A DNA stretch of 64,000 bases, taken from NCBI RefSeq assembly GCF_001027105.1, contig NZ_CP011526.1:1736001-1800000 (forward strand), given 5' to 3'. Position numbers and translations under genes: made by a program. The notes under the pieces are model-generated. The model was not told the origin of the DNA and searched no databases. It saw only the letters and a program-made list of their open reading frames with translations. This document shows, piece after piece, positions 42,893 through 53,310 of the stretch. Numbering within the stretch: the stretch's first letter is position 1; the number at the start of each line of letters is the position of its first letter. The stretch is from Staphylococcus aureus (GTDB lineage Bacteria > Bacillota > Bacilli > Staphylococcales > Staphylococcaceae).

Positions 42893-43933
42893 TTAGTCAT
42901 TGAATGTACGTTTCTCTATTTTACTTTTAGCTTTCTCAACTTTAGCATTTGGCGTTTTTGATGCATTGGATGATTTAGCATTTGTTGTTTTTGAATTCTT
43001 ATTACTAGTTTGATTATTCTTTTGAGTTGACTTACTTGAACTACTTTGTTTCTTTGCACCTTGTGATGATTTCTTATTATGTTGCTTTTTCTGACCTGAA
43101 GTTTTATTTGTAGATGCTTTTGATGCATTTCGTTTATTTGAAGGTGTTGTTTTTTTAGATTGTTTACCTGATTTCTTGTCAACAGCTGTATTATTAGTTG
43201 TTTTTTCATCAGCTTTACGTGTAATAACACCATTTTCAAATTTAGCTTCTTTTTGTTTAACAGTGTCTTTATTATCTATATTAACCGTCTCTGTCTCTGA
43301 TACATCATTCTTTTTAGTAACTAATTGAGGAATTTCTTTCAAGTCATTTTTAGCAACTGGTTTTTCTGCAAATAACGCTTCAGTTAATTGACTCTCTTTT
43401 GAACCTGGTGTTAATTTAGCTTGCTTCTGTTTTGCAGCGTTTGCTAATCTTTCAGCTTGTGACTCTGGTTTTGATACTTCTACCTTTGCTGCACTTGCAT
43501 CTTTAGTTAATGTGTCACTGTCTTTCTCTGCTTGTGCTTCTCTTTTAGCTTCTTGAATCTCTTGTGCTTCTTGTGATGTATCACTTAAATTATTTGCACT
43601 TGCTTCTTCTTTTATCGCTGCTTGTTGTGCCTTTAATGCCGCTTGCTCATTTTTAGATTTGTTTAAAAATCCTTCAACACGTTCTTTTGTATAGGCAACC
43701 GTTTCTTCAAGTTGCGTTTTTCTTTCTTCAAACTTTTGCGACAGTTCTTGTTCTTTGACTTTTAAATCATCTGCTTTTTGATAAACTTTATTTTTAAAAT
43801 ACAAACCTAAAGCTGAACCAACAAGCGCGCCAGTTATAAAACTAACAACAAAATCTTTACGGTTTGGTAGTGGTTCATTTTGATAAGTGTGTTTATTTTT
43901 TAATGTTCTTTTATCATTTTGTTGCTGCGTCAT
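42893..43933 (-). CDS. YtxH-like N terminus plus long Lys/Ser/Asn-rich tail, function unknown
   Basis: A 346-residue protein. After a short polar N terminus a glycine-zipper membrane helix at about 30-47 (FITGALVGSALGLYF) resembles YtxH-type proteins. Residues about 50-130 are coiled-coil, and from about 130 on the sequence is Lys/Ala/Gln/Ser/Asn-rich and of low complexity (KKSSQGAKKQSSSSK). It is strongly basic and could contact nucleic acid or wall polymers; function is unknown to me. The ATG at 43933 follows TAGGAGG. It is just downstream of a YtxG-like gene, as ytxH is in Bacillus. Confidence 0.75.
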   Translation of the reverse strand: MTQQQNDKRTLKNKHTYQNEPLPNRKDFVVSFITGALVGSALGLYFKNKVYQKADDLKVKEQELSQKFEERKTQLEETVAYTKERVEGFLNKSKNEQAALKAQQAAIKEEASANNLSDTSQEAQEIQEAKREAQAEKDSDTLTKDASAAKVEVSKPESQAERLANAAKQKQAKLTPGSKESQLTEALFAEKPVAKNDLKEIPQLVTKKNDVSETETVNIDNKDTVKQKEAKFENGVITRKADEKTTNNTAVDKKSGKQSKKTTPSNKRNASKASTNKTSGQKKQHNKKSSQGAKKQSSSSKSTQKNNQTSNKNSKTTNAKSSNASKTPNAKVEKAKSKIEKRTFND

Positions 43934-44006
43934 TTGTATATCCTCCTATAACAAATGCACTTAAATAAGTAACAACCTCATTTAAGTGCATTTGTTTAAT
44001 TATTAA

Positions 44007-44498
44007 TTATTTATCTACTCTAGAAGTATAGCTATGATTTGCATCAGTTGCTACATTATTAGCTTTGTAATTTGCACTTCCACGACGGTAGTGTCTATTT
44101 TGCCATTTGTCTGCAATTTCCATTGCAACATTTGACCATTGAACAACTTGTGAGATTTTATCTTCATTTTGAGAAATATTATGTGTAATTGAATTTGTTA
44201 CACGATCTACAGAGCTGTTTAACGTTTGTACTGAGTCACCGATACCTTTAACAGCATCTACAACTGAGTTTAAACGATCTACTTTACCTTGGATATCCTC
44301 AGTTAAACGGTTTACTTTATGAAGTAAATCTGTTGTTTCACGAGTAATACCTTGAACTTGACCTTCTACACCGTCAAGTGTTTTTGCAACATAATCTAAG
44401 TTTTTCTTAACAGAATTTAATACAGCTACGATACCGATACATAAAATTAAGAATGCAATCGCAGCGATAATTCCAGCAATTGGTAAAATCCAATCCAT
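44007..44498 (-). CDS. YtxG-like DUF948 membrane protein
   Basis: A 163-residue protein: one N-terminal membrane helix (about 4-26), then a coiled-coil of regular hydrophobic heptads up to about 120 (VEGQVQGITRETTDLLHKV), and a polar tail. It matches DUF948 proteins, which resemble chemoreceptor coiled coils. Function unknown; in Bacillus ytxG-ytxH lie by murC, as here. The ATG at 44498 follows TAGGAGGC. Confidence 0.85.
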   Translation of the reverse strand: MDWILPIAGIIAAIAFLILCIGIVAVLNSVKKNLDYVAKTLDGVEGQVQGITRETTDLLHKVNRLTEDIQGKVDRLNSVVDAVKGIGDSVQTLNSSVDRVTNSITHNISQNEDKISQVVQWSNVAMEIADKWQNRHYRRGSANYKANNVATDANHSYTSRVDK

Positions 44499-44571
44499 TA
44501 AAAACGCCTCCTAATTAACATGTAATAATGTCATTAATAATAAATACCCATACTACTCTATTATAAACATA

Positions 44572-45885
44572 TTAAAACGCATTTTTCATGCCTAATTTAT
44601 CTAAATATGCATTTTGTAATTTTTGAATATCACCTGCACCCATAAATAAAATAACAGCATTATCAAATTGTTCTAATACATTAATAGAATCTTCATTAAT
44701 TAACGATGCACCTTCAATTTTATCAATTAAATCTTGTATCGTTAATGCGCCAGTATTTTCTCTAATTGATCCAAAAATTTCACATAAGAATACACGATCT
44801 GCTTTACTTAAACTTTCTGCAAATTCATTTAAAAATGCCTGTGTTCTAGAGAAAGTGTGTGGTTGAAATACTGCAACAACTTCTTTATGTGGATATTTCT
44901 TTCGTGCTGTTTCAATTGTAGCACTAATTTCTCTTGGATGGTGTGCATAATCATCTACAATAACTTGATTTGCAATTGTAGTTTCATTGAAACGACGTTT
45001 AACACCACCAAACGTTTCTAATGCTTCTTTAATATTTGTAACATCTAGCTTCTCTAAATAACTAATCGCAATTACAGCTAATGCATTTAAAACTGTATGG
45101 TCACCATATTGTGGAGACAGGAAGTGATCATAAAACTCACCATCCACATACACATCAAAAGCAGTACCTTTATCCGTAATTTGAATATTTTGAGCATAAA
45201 TGTCATCCGAATCTTTAAATCCATAATAATAAATTGGAACATCTGCTTCAATTTTACGTAGATGTTCATCATCACCCCAAGCAATAATACCTTTTTTAAC
45301 ATTATGTGCCATTTCTTGGAATGCATCAAAAACATCATTAATATCTTTAAAATAATCAGGATGATCGAAATCAATATTTGTCATAATTGCGTAATCAGGT
45401 TTATAACTTAAAAAGTGACGTCTATATTCACATGCCTCAAAAGCGAAATAATCACTTTCAGGCAATCCCATACCTGTGCCATCACCAATTAAAAATGAAG
45501 TCTTTTTATCACCATTCATAACATGTGATAATAAACCTGTTGTAGAAGTTTTACCATGTGCACCAGTTACAGCTACTGAAGTATATTGATCAATAATCTG
45601 TCCTAAAAAATCATTATAACTTACAACATCTAATTTCAATTGATGTGCACGTACTATTTCTTCATGGCTACTCGCGAATGCATTACCTTGTATAACTACC
45701 ATATCTTCTTTTATGTTATTAGCATCAAATGGTAATATTTTTATCCCCTTATTTCTAAGAGCAACTTCTGTAAATACGTAGTTCTCAATATCCGATCCTT
45801 GAACTTCATGTCCTAAATCATGCATGATTTGTGCTAATGAACTCATGCCAGAACCTTTAATTCCGACAAAATGATAGTGTGTCAT
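44572..45885 (-). CDS. murC: UDP-N-acetylmuramate-L-alanine ligase
   Basis: A 437-residue Mur ligase adding the first amino acid to UDP-MurNAc. The start [13 protein letters not shown] is at 45885, after AAGGAG; an upstream in-frame ATG has no site. The UDP-binding motif is [14 protein letters not shown], the ATP P-loop [10 protein letters not shown] (residues 108-117), and [10 protein letters not shown] and FQPHTFSRT lie in the C-terminal domain. It starts 24 bases after the sftA stop and is probably cotranscribed. Confidence 0.97.
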   Translation of the reverse strand: MTHYHFVGIKGSGMSSLAQIMHDLGHEVQGSDIENYVFTEVALRNKGIKILPFDANNIKEDMVVIQGNAFASSHEEIVRAHQLKLDVVSYNDFLGQIIDQYTSVAVTGAHGKTSTTGLLSHVMNGDKKTSFLIGDGTGMGLPESDYFAFEACEYRRHFLSYKPDYAIMTNIDFDHPDYFKDINDVFDAFQEMAHNVKKGIIAWGDDEHLRKIEADVPIYYYGFKDSDDIYAQNIQITDKGTAFDVYVDGEFYDHFLSPQYGDHTVLNALAVIAISYLEKLDVTNIKEALETFGGVKRRFNETTIANQVIVDDYAHHPREISATIETARKKYPHKEVVAVFQPHTFSRTQAFLNEFAESLSKADRVFLCEIFGSIRENTGALTIQDLIDKIEGASLINEDSINVLEQFDNAVILFMGAGDIQKLQNAYLDKLGMKNAF

Positions 45886-45908
45886 TATATAAAACTCCTT
45901 ACTCATAA

Positions 45909-48900
45909 TTATTCTTTATTTAAATCTGCTTCCGTAACATAAACATCCCTTGGTTTTGAACCATTAGCACTCGAAACATAACCGAGTTGCTCTAATTGAT
46001 CGATAATTCTTGCTGCTCTATTATAGCCAATTTGGAAATGTCTTTGGATTAATGATGTTGAAATATGTCCTTCATTAACCATAAATGCACAAACATCATC
46101 AAATAATTCATCTTGTGATTGTGTTTGTGTTTTTTTCAACAATTCTTTTTCTTCAAATAGATAGTCCGGTTCTCTTTGTTGTTTGATAAAATCAACAACA
46201 TCATCAATTTCGTCATCAGAAACAAATGTACCTTGAACTCTAATCGGTTTATTCATACCGCTACCAAGATATAACATATCGCCATATCCTAACAAGCGTT
46301 CTGCTCCACCACTGTCTAATATCGTTCTCGAATCTACACTTGATGATACCATAAATGCAATTCTTGTTGGTATGTTGGCTTTAATTAAACCTGTAATTAC
46401 ATTGACAGATGGTCTTTGCGTAGCTACTAACATATGAATACCACATGCTCTCGCTTTTTGAGCAATTCTAGCAATAGACTGTTCAACTTCTTGCGGAGCC
46501 ATCATCATTAAATCAGCCAACTCATCAATTACAATGACAATTTTTGGCATTCTTTCATCATATGGTGCTTTTTTGTTAAATGCTGTTATATTACGTACAT
46601 GGTAATGTGCAAATAACTTATAACGTCGTTCCATTTCTTCTACGGCCCATTTTAAACTCTGTGTAGCTGCTTTGACATCTGTAATTACCGGTGCAACTAA
46701 ATGTGGCAAACCATTATAAGGAGCTAATTCAACCATTTTTGGATCGATAAGTAATAATCTTAATTCCTCAGGATGATTTTTATATAGTAAAGACATCAAA
46801 ATACTATTGATACAAACTGATTTCCCTGATCCAGTTGCACCTGCAATTAGTGCGTGTGGCGTTTTAGCAATATCCATAAGTAATGGTTCATTATTAATTC
46901 TATACCCCATCGCAACTGTTAATTTAGATTCAGCATTTTTAAAACTTGGAGATTCAATAATAGAACGTAAGTTGACTGTCGTTGGATTTTGGTTCGGAAC
47001 TTCAATACCAACACGACTAGTTCCTGGAATAGGCGCTTCTATACGAATATCTTTCGCTGCCAATGCCATTTTAATGTCATCTTGTAATGCCGTAATTCTT
47101 GAAACTTTAACACCTTTTTCAACTGATAATTCAAATCTTGTAACACTTGGACCTTCAGTTACATCTTGTACTTCTGCAGGTACATTAAAGTAAAATAATG
47201 CGTCATTCAGTTCTTTCTTTTTATCTGTAATCCAGTCCTCGTCCGACTCAATAACTTGTGGTTCTTCTAGTAATGAAACACTTGGCAATTTAATATTTGG
47301 GCCTTTACGAATCATCGGCTTAGATGTTTGTACAGCTTGATTTGTTGCAACATCTTGTTGGTTCGTCCGAGGTCTATTTTCATTAGCTGTATCTTCATTT
47401 TTATTTGAAAATGATGACTGTAAATCTTTTTGTTGATCATCATTATCTTGTTGTCCACTAGTATTGTTTGGATGTGTTGTTTCTTCGCTTTCTTCAGTTA
47501 TGTCGCTTACTTCTGAAACTGAAGACGAAGTTGATTGATCAACTTGCTCATTTTCCAATTGATTATCATCTTGACTTTCTTCAAATATTTCCGTTTGAGT
47601 TGAATCAACAGAAGGTTTCTGCTCTGAATATTGTTGTGCATTTTGATAATCATTTTCTGTTTCTGCATGACCAATAAGTTGATTGTTCTCAACATTGTTT
47701 GATGTCATATTATTTGTTTTATATGCATTTGTATTTGACTCTTGTGAATCAGATCTTGATGATGGTGTGGCTTGACTCGCAGGCATTCTTTCACTCACAG
47801 CTTGCTTACTTTGTACAGGCTTTAATTCAGGCACATTGACTTTTGAATGCTTTTTACGATCCATCATACGCTTTTTATCAGATGGCGTCATGACAACATT
47901 AAATGGTCTTTTACTTAAAGTTGAAACCTTTTCAGTCTGTTTCTTTGGATTTACGTTTTCAATAGTTTTCTCTTCGACATTTTGTTCACTTTCAGCTGCT
48001 TCGTTTTGCACATTTTCTGTAATTTCTGCGTTATTCTTTTCTATTTCATTCATGCTTGAATCTTCCACAACATGATTATCATTCACATCATTCGTTTTCA
48101 ATGAGTTGACACTTAAGTTTGTTTGGTCATCTTTTTTATGACGCGGTGCTAATTCAATTTCATTATCAACCGTTTTATCGATATTATTTACTTGAGATTC
48201 AGTTACTGCGTACTCTTGCGTTTTAGGAGCGTCTACATGCATTTCAGACGCGTTTCTATTGGTATTATCTTCGATATTTGAAGTAGTATCCTCATCTACT
48301 TCTGTATCATTTAATTCATAAAATTCTGCATCATCGATTTGACTTCCTGAATATTCTTCTTTATTCGTTGCTCCATCTTCTTCTGAATCAGCAATTAATC
48401 TGGATTGATTTTTTAGTTCATCTTTATCATTTACTTCAACGTTATGTTGTAGTGCTGATTGATGTTGAGACGTTACATTCGAAACCGTAACTTCATCATC
48501 TGACAATTGTTTTGTTGTCGATACTTGATTCAAACTAACTTCCTCATAATTGTATGGACTTTCATCTACATGAGTGTCATTAGTGTCTTCATTTTGTATT
48601 GACGCTTGTTTATTTTCATCATTTGATACAGTTTCATTCTCTATGCCATTTGTATGAAGCTGACTAGCATCTGTACTATTATCTGTTAAGTCACTATCAT
48701 CATTTAATGAACTATCACCAACATAGCGTTCCGCTTGTTTAGCATACATTTCATCAATTGCACGTTGTATTGCATCTTGCTCTTCGTTTTTATGTTCTTC
48801 ACGCTTTTGTTGCAACGCTTTTTTAAATCGACGCTTTTGAAGCACTTTACGTTCTCGTTCACGTCTAATTTCTTCAACAATTTGTGAAGCATAAATATTT

Positions 48901-49733
48901 TCAATTTTGATAGTATTATCAACTTTTGAATAATTAGGCATTGATTTTGTTGTTGATGATACATTTTCATCAGATGATTTAGATGCAGTTCCTTGTTTGA
49001 CAACACTATCATTTTGTTTTTCTTGTTCTAATTGTTTATTTTGAGACGTTTGCGTCTTAGCTACATATTTATCATATTTTTGTTTATCTGACTCAACTTT
49101 TTCTGAAGGTTTACTTACAGGGATACGACCATTTTCTAACTTTTTAGGTTTCATTGTGCCAAAAATAGCTGACGGTACCTCTGAAGTCTTGAAACTTTCT
49201 TTGTGATAATCTGGAGTTGAATCTTTAGCACGATGATTTGTATTATTAGAATACATATTATGTGTTTTTGGCTTGTGCGTTTCCTTCTCAATACCATTAA
49301 TTGCAGAAACATATGTACCTGGCTTATTCGTATGGTAATGTGAATGATCTTTATATTTTATACTTTGCTGTGATATTTTAGAATTCCCACGTTGTTCACT
49401 ATAATTTTGTTCTTCAGTTGTTTGATTTCTTCTACGGCGATGTCGTTTTTGTGAACGAGAATCGTGGCTTTGTTTGCGATAGTCTCGATGGTATTGTTCT
49501 TTTTCATCTGAAATAGTATCTGCAGATTGTTCAACATTTTCATTTTCATAAGCTACGCTCATAGGAAAACGGAATTTTCCCCTCGGACGACTATAAATAT
49601 CATTATTTTGAGGCAGTAATGAGTCATGATCGTTATCTATATTTTGTGATTCTTGACGTCTTTTTTTCTTTCTATGAATCAAGTCATCATTTGAATCATT
49701 ATCTTCGCCGAATAATTTATCAAACCAGCTCAT
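45909..49733 (-). CDS. FtsK/SpoIIIE-family DNA translocase, soluble SftA type
   Basis: A 1274-residue protein. Unlike FtsK and SpoIIIE it shows no membrane helix: the N terminus is [11 protein letters not shown] and the next ~800 residues are polar, acidic and low in complexity (Asn/Glu/Asp/Ser/Thr-rich). The motor follows, with Walker A GATGSGKS at about residue 964, Walker [15 protein letters not shown] and the conserved [16 protein letters not shown] winged-helix gamma domain ends it (about 1205-1270, [17 protein letters not shown]) and should read oriented DNA. B. subtilis SftA (YtpS), in the same ytpR-murC setting, is the closest parallel. Likely role: clearing DNA from the septum. Confidence 0.9.
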   Translation of the reverse strand: MSWFDKLFGEDNDSNDDLIHRKKKRRQESQNIDNDHDSLLPQNNDIYSRPRGKFRFPMSVAYENENVEQSADTISDEKEQYHRDYRKQSHDSRSQKRHRRRRNQTTEEQNYSEQRGNSKISQQSIKYKDHSHYHTNKPGTYVSAINGIEKETHKPKTHNMYSNNTNHRAKDSTPDYHKESFKTSEVPSAIFGTMKPKKLENGRIPVSKPSEKVESDKQKYDKYVAKTQTSQNKQLEQEKQNDSVVKQGTASKSSDENVSSTTKSMPNYSKVDNTIKIENIYASQIVEEIRRERERKVLQKRRFKKALQQKREEHKNEEQDAIQRAIDEMYAKQAERYVGDSSLNDDSDLTDNSTDASQLHTNGIENETVSNDENKQASIQNEDTNDTHVDESPYNYEEVSLNQVSTTKQLSDDEVTVSNVTSQHQSALQHNVEVNDKDELKNQSRLIADSEEDGATNKEEYSGSQIDDAEFYELNDTEVDEDTTSNIEDNTNRNASEMHVDAPKTQEYAVTESQVNNIDKTVDNEIELAPRHKKDDQTNLSVNSLKTNDVNDNHVVEDSSMNEIEKNNAEITENVQNEAAESEQNVEEKTIENVNPKKQTEKVSTLSKRPFNVVMTPSDKKRMMDRKKHSKVNVPELKPVQSKQAVSERMPASQATPSSRSDSQESNTNAYKTNNMTSNNVENNQLIGHAETENDYQNAQQYSEQKPSVDSTQTEIFEESQDDNQLENEQVDQSTSSSVSEVSDITEESEETTHPNNTSGQQDNDDQQKDLQSSFSNKNEDTANENRPRTNQQDVATNQAVQTSKPMIRKGPNIKLPSVSLLEEPQVIESDEDWITDKKKELNDALFYFNVPAEVQDVTEGPSVTRFELSVEKGVKVSRITALQDDIKMALAAKDIRIEAPIPGTSRVGIEVPNQNPTTVNLRSIIESPSFKNAESKLTVAMGYRINNEPLLMDIAKTPHALIAGATGSGKSVCINSILMSLLYKNHPEELRLLLIDPKMVELAPYNGLPHLVAPVITDVKAATQSLKWAVEEMERRYKLFAHYHVRNITAFNKKAPYDERMPKIVIVIDELADLMMMAPQEVEQSIARIAQKARACGIHMLVATQRPSVNVITGLIKANIPTRIAFMVSSSVDSRTILDSGGAERLLGYGDMLYLGSGMNKPIRVQGTFVSDDEIDDVVDFIKQQREPDYLFEEKELLKKTQTQSQDELFDDVCAFMVNEGHISTSLIQRHFQIGYNRAARIIDQLEQLGYVSSANGSKPRDVYVTEADLNKE

Positions 49734-49753
49734 ATTTTCACTACCTTCCTTAA

Positions 49754-50350
49754 TTATTCAAAAAATGCTTGTCCAATTTCATAGCTGTCATTTAATACCA
49801 TAATACCTTTTTCTTCAGGTGCATTAGGTAAATTCAATTCTTTCATTGAACAAATCATACCGCTTGAGGCAACACCACGTAATTCAGCATCTTTAATTAC
49901 CATACCGCTAGGCATCACTGCACCTACTTTAGCAACAACAACTTTCTGTCCAGCTTCAACGTTAGGCGCGCCACATACAATTTGTAATGTGTCATTTCCA
50001 ACGTTTACATTTAGTACACTTAATTTATCTGCATCAGGATGTTTGTCTTTAGTTTCAACGTAGCCAACTACAAATTTCGGTGATAGATCAGCATTTAATT
50101 TATAATCAAAACCAGCTTCTGAAATACGCTTTTGGAATACATTTACAAGTTCATCAGTTAATTTAATATGACCTTTTTCTTCAATTGTTATATCTTTTGA
50201 AATTTCAAAAATATTATAACCTACAACATTACCTTCATTAGTAATTTCAACAACATTACCTTTTTTATTGTAGTTTAATTCACCTTCAACTGGTTCAATT
50301 TGTAAAAATGCGACATCTCCTACATATTTAGGATTGTAAAATAAATTCAT
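49754..50350 (-). CDS. YtpR-type tRNA-binding (EMAP/OB-fold) protein
   Basis: A 198-residue protein. Residues about 90-195 form a tRNA-binding OB-fold (ETKDKHPDADKLSVLNVNV, IVCGAPNVEAG), the domain found at the N terminus of PheRS beta and C terminus of MetRS. The first ~85 residues are unassigned. Ribosome site TAAGGAGTT before the ATG at 50350. Function unknown; it precedes sftA in the same order as in Bacillus, 20 bases apart. Confidence 0.88.
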   Translation of the reverse strand: MNLFYNPKYVGDVAFLQIEPVEGELNYNKKGNVVEITNEGNVVGYNIFEISKDITIEEKGHIKLTDELVNVFQKRISEAGFDYKLNADLSPKFVVGYVETKDKHPDADKLSVLNVNVGNDTLQIVCGAPNVEAGQKVVVAKVGAVMPSGMVIKDAELRGVASSGMICSMKELNLPNAPEEKGIMVLNDSYEIGQAFFE

Positions 50351-50378
50351 TATGACAAAACTCCTTATCCAATTATTT

Positions 50379-51236
50379 CTATTTATCTTTATTAAATTTA
50401 CGACGATTTGCTTCTAAACGCTGAATCACGTTTGGATCTCTTTTTTGTTTATTATTTTTACCTAAAATAAATATCGGTTCAAGATGACCCTGTTTATATC
50501 CAAAGGATAATGATGTAATTGGAACTAGACCTTTAGTGAAAAATTCCATTGTTAAATGTGCCATCACATCATATCCTGTTTTATTGCGTATATCTGCAAT
50601 AATTAACACATCTTGGTGTGGCACTGCTACGAGCATTTCGCCTTGACATTGTGCCTCAATTTCATTTAAAAATGCAGTATTTAGTATCCTACTTGCATCA
50701 TACCCGTCATTTGAGTTAATAAAATAAAAAATATTACCTTTTACTTCATCAGTCGTATATGAATTTGACAATTTTCTAACATTAAACAGAGACATTTCTC
50801 TTATTTGTTGTTCAGTTAACTTCAAATCCTCTAACATGCTTTCGTCAATTAGACGATATGATTTCCCTAAATCGACTGCATAATAAACTGCTGTTTCTGC
50901 AGTATGCTCATCATAGATAAAAGGAACACCTTGTTTAGTTTTTTTATCAAAGCTAGTCGCTCTAATGACAGGCATAATTTGACTAGATGATATACTCTCA
51001 AGGGTTTTATCTGCCATTTGTGCAATAGCTTCATCAACGTAATAAACAATTTCATCTACAATTTTTTCTTTTTTATCTTCATATTTTGCGACTATAGCGT
51101 TAAGTTTAATCGTGATACCTTTGTTATTATCTGTTCGATAAATACGCAAAGTTTCTTCTTCACGATTAAATTTAAAATCAACGTCTAAATGGCTTAAACG
51201 TTCCTTTAATTTATCTCTCATTTGAAAGGTATTCAT
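50379..51236 (-). CDS. DUF1444 protein, YtpQ type
   Basis: A 285-residue cytoplasmic protein of unknown function. The start [14 protein letters not shown] is at 51236, after TTAGGAGTG; three upstream in-frame residues lack a site. No catalytic motif is recognised; the sequence alternates charged helices and strands and ends [16 protein letters not shown]. It matches Bacillus YtpQ in position (between ytpP and ytpR) and length. Confidence 0.83.
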   Translation of the reverse strand: MNTFQMRDKLKERLSHLDVDFKFNREEETLRIYRTDNNKGITIKLNAIVAKYEDKKEKIVDEIVYYVDEAIAQMADKTLESISSSQIMPVIRATSFDKKTKQGVPFIYDEHTAETAVYYAVDLGKSYRLIDESMLEDLKLTEQQIREMSLFNVRKLSNSYTTDEVKGNIFYFINSNDGYDASRILNTAFLNEIEAQCQGEMLVAVPHQDVLIIADIRNKTGYDVMAHLTMEFFTKGLVPITSLSFGYKQGHLEPIFILGKNNKQKRDPNVIQRLEANRRKFNKDK

Positions 51237-51335
51237 ATGTAACACTCCTAATTTCGCACCTTATAATAGTTTACAATAAATCAACACATAGTAACAGAGA
51301 AAAACGAGTATTACCCCGTTTTTCTCTAGTCTAAA

Positions 51336-51647
51336 TTACACGTATTGAGCTAAAAATGCATCTATCTGTTCAATTGATTTTCGTTCTTTTCCAATATAAC
51401 TTCCAAGCAGTTCTCCATTTTTATATACTAGAAAACTTGGAATACCCATAATACCATTTTCAATACAAATATCCATAAATTTATCACGGTCTACTGATAC
51501 GAAGTCAAACATAGGATATCTCGCTTCTAATTCCGGTAAATCTGGTTCTATCACTCTACAATCTGGACACCAGCCTGCAGTGAATTCAAATACTGTAGCA
51601 CCTTGTTTTAAAGATTCAAATTGTTGTTCTGATTCAAGTTGTTTCAT
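51336..51647 (-). CDS. Thioredoxin-like protein (YtpP type), CPDC motif
   Basis: A 103-residue thioredoxin fold without signal peptide. The active site is WCPDC (Cys27 and Cys30), with cis-proline in GIPSF (residue ~72). Family members with CPDC are likely thiol oxidoreductases of unknown partner. Ribosome site TAAGGAGAC before the ATG. It is cotranscribed with ytpQ, ytpR and sftA by position. Confidence 0.9.
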   Translation of the reverse strand: MKQLESEQQFESLKQGATVFEFTAGWCPDCRVIEPDLPELEARYPMFDFVSVDRDKFMDICIENGIMGIPSFLVYKNGELLGSYIGKERKSIEQIDAFLAQYV

Positions 51648-51711
51648 TTTTATGTCTCCTTAATTAATGATTATATATAACTATTTAGAGATAATAGTTG
51701 TTATTACCCGA

Positions 51712-52788
51712 TTATTTATATTGTAATGTTTCTATTTGATTATTATCTAAATTACAAATGGCTTCTGAAAGTAAAGATCTAGCTGCAAAATAGTCTCTTA
51801 TATCAAATACTGAGTCTGTACTATGAATATATCGTGCACATACACCAATAACTGCAGTCGGAATACCAATATTAGCTTTATGAATTTCTCCACCATCTGT
51901 TCCACCTGGTGACATATAGTATTGATGTTCAATGTCATGTGCTTCTACTAACTTTAATAAATAGTCTCTAAATACAGGCTTTAAAATCATTGTACCGTCT
52001 TTTATGCGAATTAACGTCCCTTTACCAAGTTCACCAGATAATGGTTGGTTTCCTTTAACGTCATTGGCAGGTGAACAATCAACTACAAATGCAACGTCTG
52101 GGTCTATCATCTCTGCAGATGCTTTCGCACCTCGTAATCCAACCTCTTCTTGAACATTTGCGCCAACATACAAGTCTACATCTAATTCTATATCTTTTAA
52201 TAATTCTAGTATTTCAATTGCCAAGACACAACCATAACGATTATCCCATGCTTTAGCACTATATCGATGTTCAGATAACTGTGTGAATGGCGTGTGAGGT
52301 ACAATTGTATCTCCTATATCTATTCCGCGCTCACGCACCTCATCTTCATTTTGAGCACCTATATCTAATGTTAAATCTTTAATTTCCGGTGCACCTTCAC
52401 TACCAGTACGAAAATGTTTAGGTATATTAGAAACAACACCGATAATTTTATCGCCATTTCTATTTTTAATTACTAAGCGTTGTCCTTGCCAAATATCATT
52501 TGCAACACCACCTAAATTTGTGAATTGAATCATTCCATTTTTAGTGATATTTGTAATCATAAATCCGATTTCATCCATATGTGCTGCAATCATTACACGT
52601 TTTGCATTTGGATTTTTAGATTTTTTCACACCAAAAAATCCACCCATACGATTTTCAATAAATTCATCTACGTACGGCGCCATTTGCTGAGTCATATAAT
52701 TTTTTACTTCTTCTTCAAAACCTGGTGCCCCATGAAGCTCAGTTAAAGTTTGAATTCGTTGTAATGTTACTTTTTTATTTATGTTCAT
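51712..52788 (-). CDS. M42-family glutamyl aminopeptidase, YtoP type
   Basis: A 358-residue metallo-aminopeptidase. The start MNINKKVTLQRIQ is at 52788, after AAGGAGTGAG. Metal ligands and catalytic residues: IAAHMDEIGFM (His, Asp), KAWDNRYG (Asp), NVQEEVGLRGAK (catalytic Glu and ligand Glu), VVDCSPAND (Asp), YIHSTDSVFDI (His). It cleaves N-terminal residues in the cytoplasm, probably as a large oligomer as in TET-like enzymes. B. subtilis YtoP is the nearest match. Confidence 0.9.
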   Translation of the reverse strand: MNINKKVTLQRIQTLTELHGAPGFEEEVKNYMTQQMAPYVDEFIENRMGGFFGVKKSKNPNAKRVMIAAHMDEIGFMITNITKNGMIQFTNLGGVANDIWQGQRLVIKNRNGDKIIGVVSNIPKHFRTGSEGAPEIKDLTLDIGAQNEDEVRERGIDIGDTIVPHTPFTQLSEHRYSAKAWDNRYGCVLAIEILELLKDIELDVDLYVGANVQEEVGLRGAKASAEMIDPDVAFVVDCSPANDVKGNQPLSGELGKGTLIRIKDGTMILKPVFRDYLLKLVEAHDIEHQYYMSPGGTDGGEIHKANIGIPTAVIGVCARYIHSTDSVFDIRDYFAARSLLSEAICNLDNNQIETLQYK

Positions 52789-52871
52789 AAAAGTTCTCAC
52801 TCCTTATAAGTTATTATATCATCTTCAATATGGTAAACTAATGATATGAATTTGAAATCAAGGGAGCATAA

Positions 52872-53186
52872 ATGATGACTAAACTGAAATATATAATTCC
52901 AACAATAATTGCAGTAGCCATTGTAATTATTTCTACCATTTCAATCATCCAATTTATTAATCGTAAACGCTATAATCCCGTTAAAGTACTTAATGAAGTA
53001 AAATCATATTTTATGAATGTCAAAGGCTCATATATCGTTTATGAACCATTCGTTCATCCTGAAACTGATAAATACCGTTTAGTTTATCAAGGTGGAATTA
53101 CAACTATTAAAAATGGTCAAAATATTCATTATGATTTTTATGCAGATGCATATACTGGTGAAGTCATTAACATTGTAGAGCGTTAA
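52872..53186 (+). CDS. Small membrane protein with PepSY-like C-terminal part, uncharacterised
   Basis: A 104-residue protein. One membrane helix at about 7-29 (IIPTIIAVAIVIIS...), a basic turn, then a ~70-residue soluble domain with VKGSYIVYEPFVHPETDKYRLVYQGGITT and YADAYTGEVINI, which resembles a PepSY-type tail. AGGGAGC precedes two ATGs at 52872 and 52875; either may be used. It is divergent from ytoP and convergent with the lactonase-like gene. Its location suggests an extracytoplasmic inhibitor or sensor, but this is inference. Confidence 0.78.
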   Translation: MMTKLKYIIPTIIAVAIVIISTISIIQFINRKRYNPVKVLNEVKSYFMNVKGSYIVYEPFVHPETDKYRLVYQGGITTIKNGQNIHYDFYADAYTGEVINIVER

Positions 53187-53229
53187 TACGAATTTTATCC
53201 ATATTTGATTTGGATCGTAAAACTTAAAA

Positions 53230-53272
53230 ATGAGCCACACCCTAATTAGTAAGATTGGATGTGGCTCAATTT
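53230..53272. terminator. Bidirectional terminator
   Basis: TGAGCCACACCC pairs with GGATGTGGCTCA, with T runs on one side and A on the other. It separates the convergent small membrane protein and lactonase-like genes. Confidence 0.87.
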
Positions 53273-53310
53273 TTTATTTTTGAAAATTTGTTTAGTAATA
53301 CATCTTTATT

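Noticed and set aside
42916-43239. A 107-residue minus-strand ORF rich in Lys, Gln and Leu
   Set aside because: It is an out-of-frame reading of the low-complexity tail of the YtxH-like gene at 42893-43933.
45087-45374. A 95-residue minus-strand ORF within murC
   Set aside because: An out-of-frame shadow of murC with AT-biased composition and no ribosome site.
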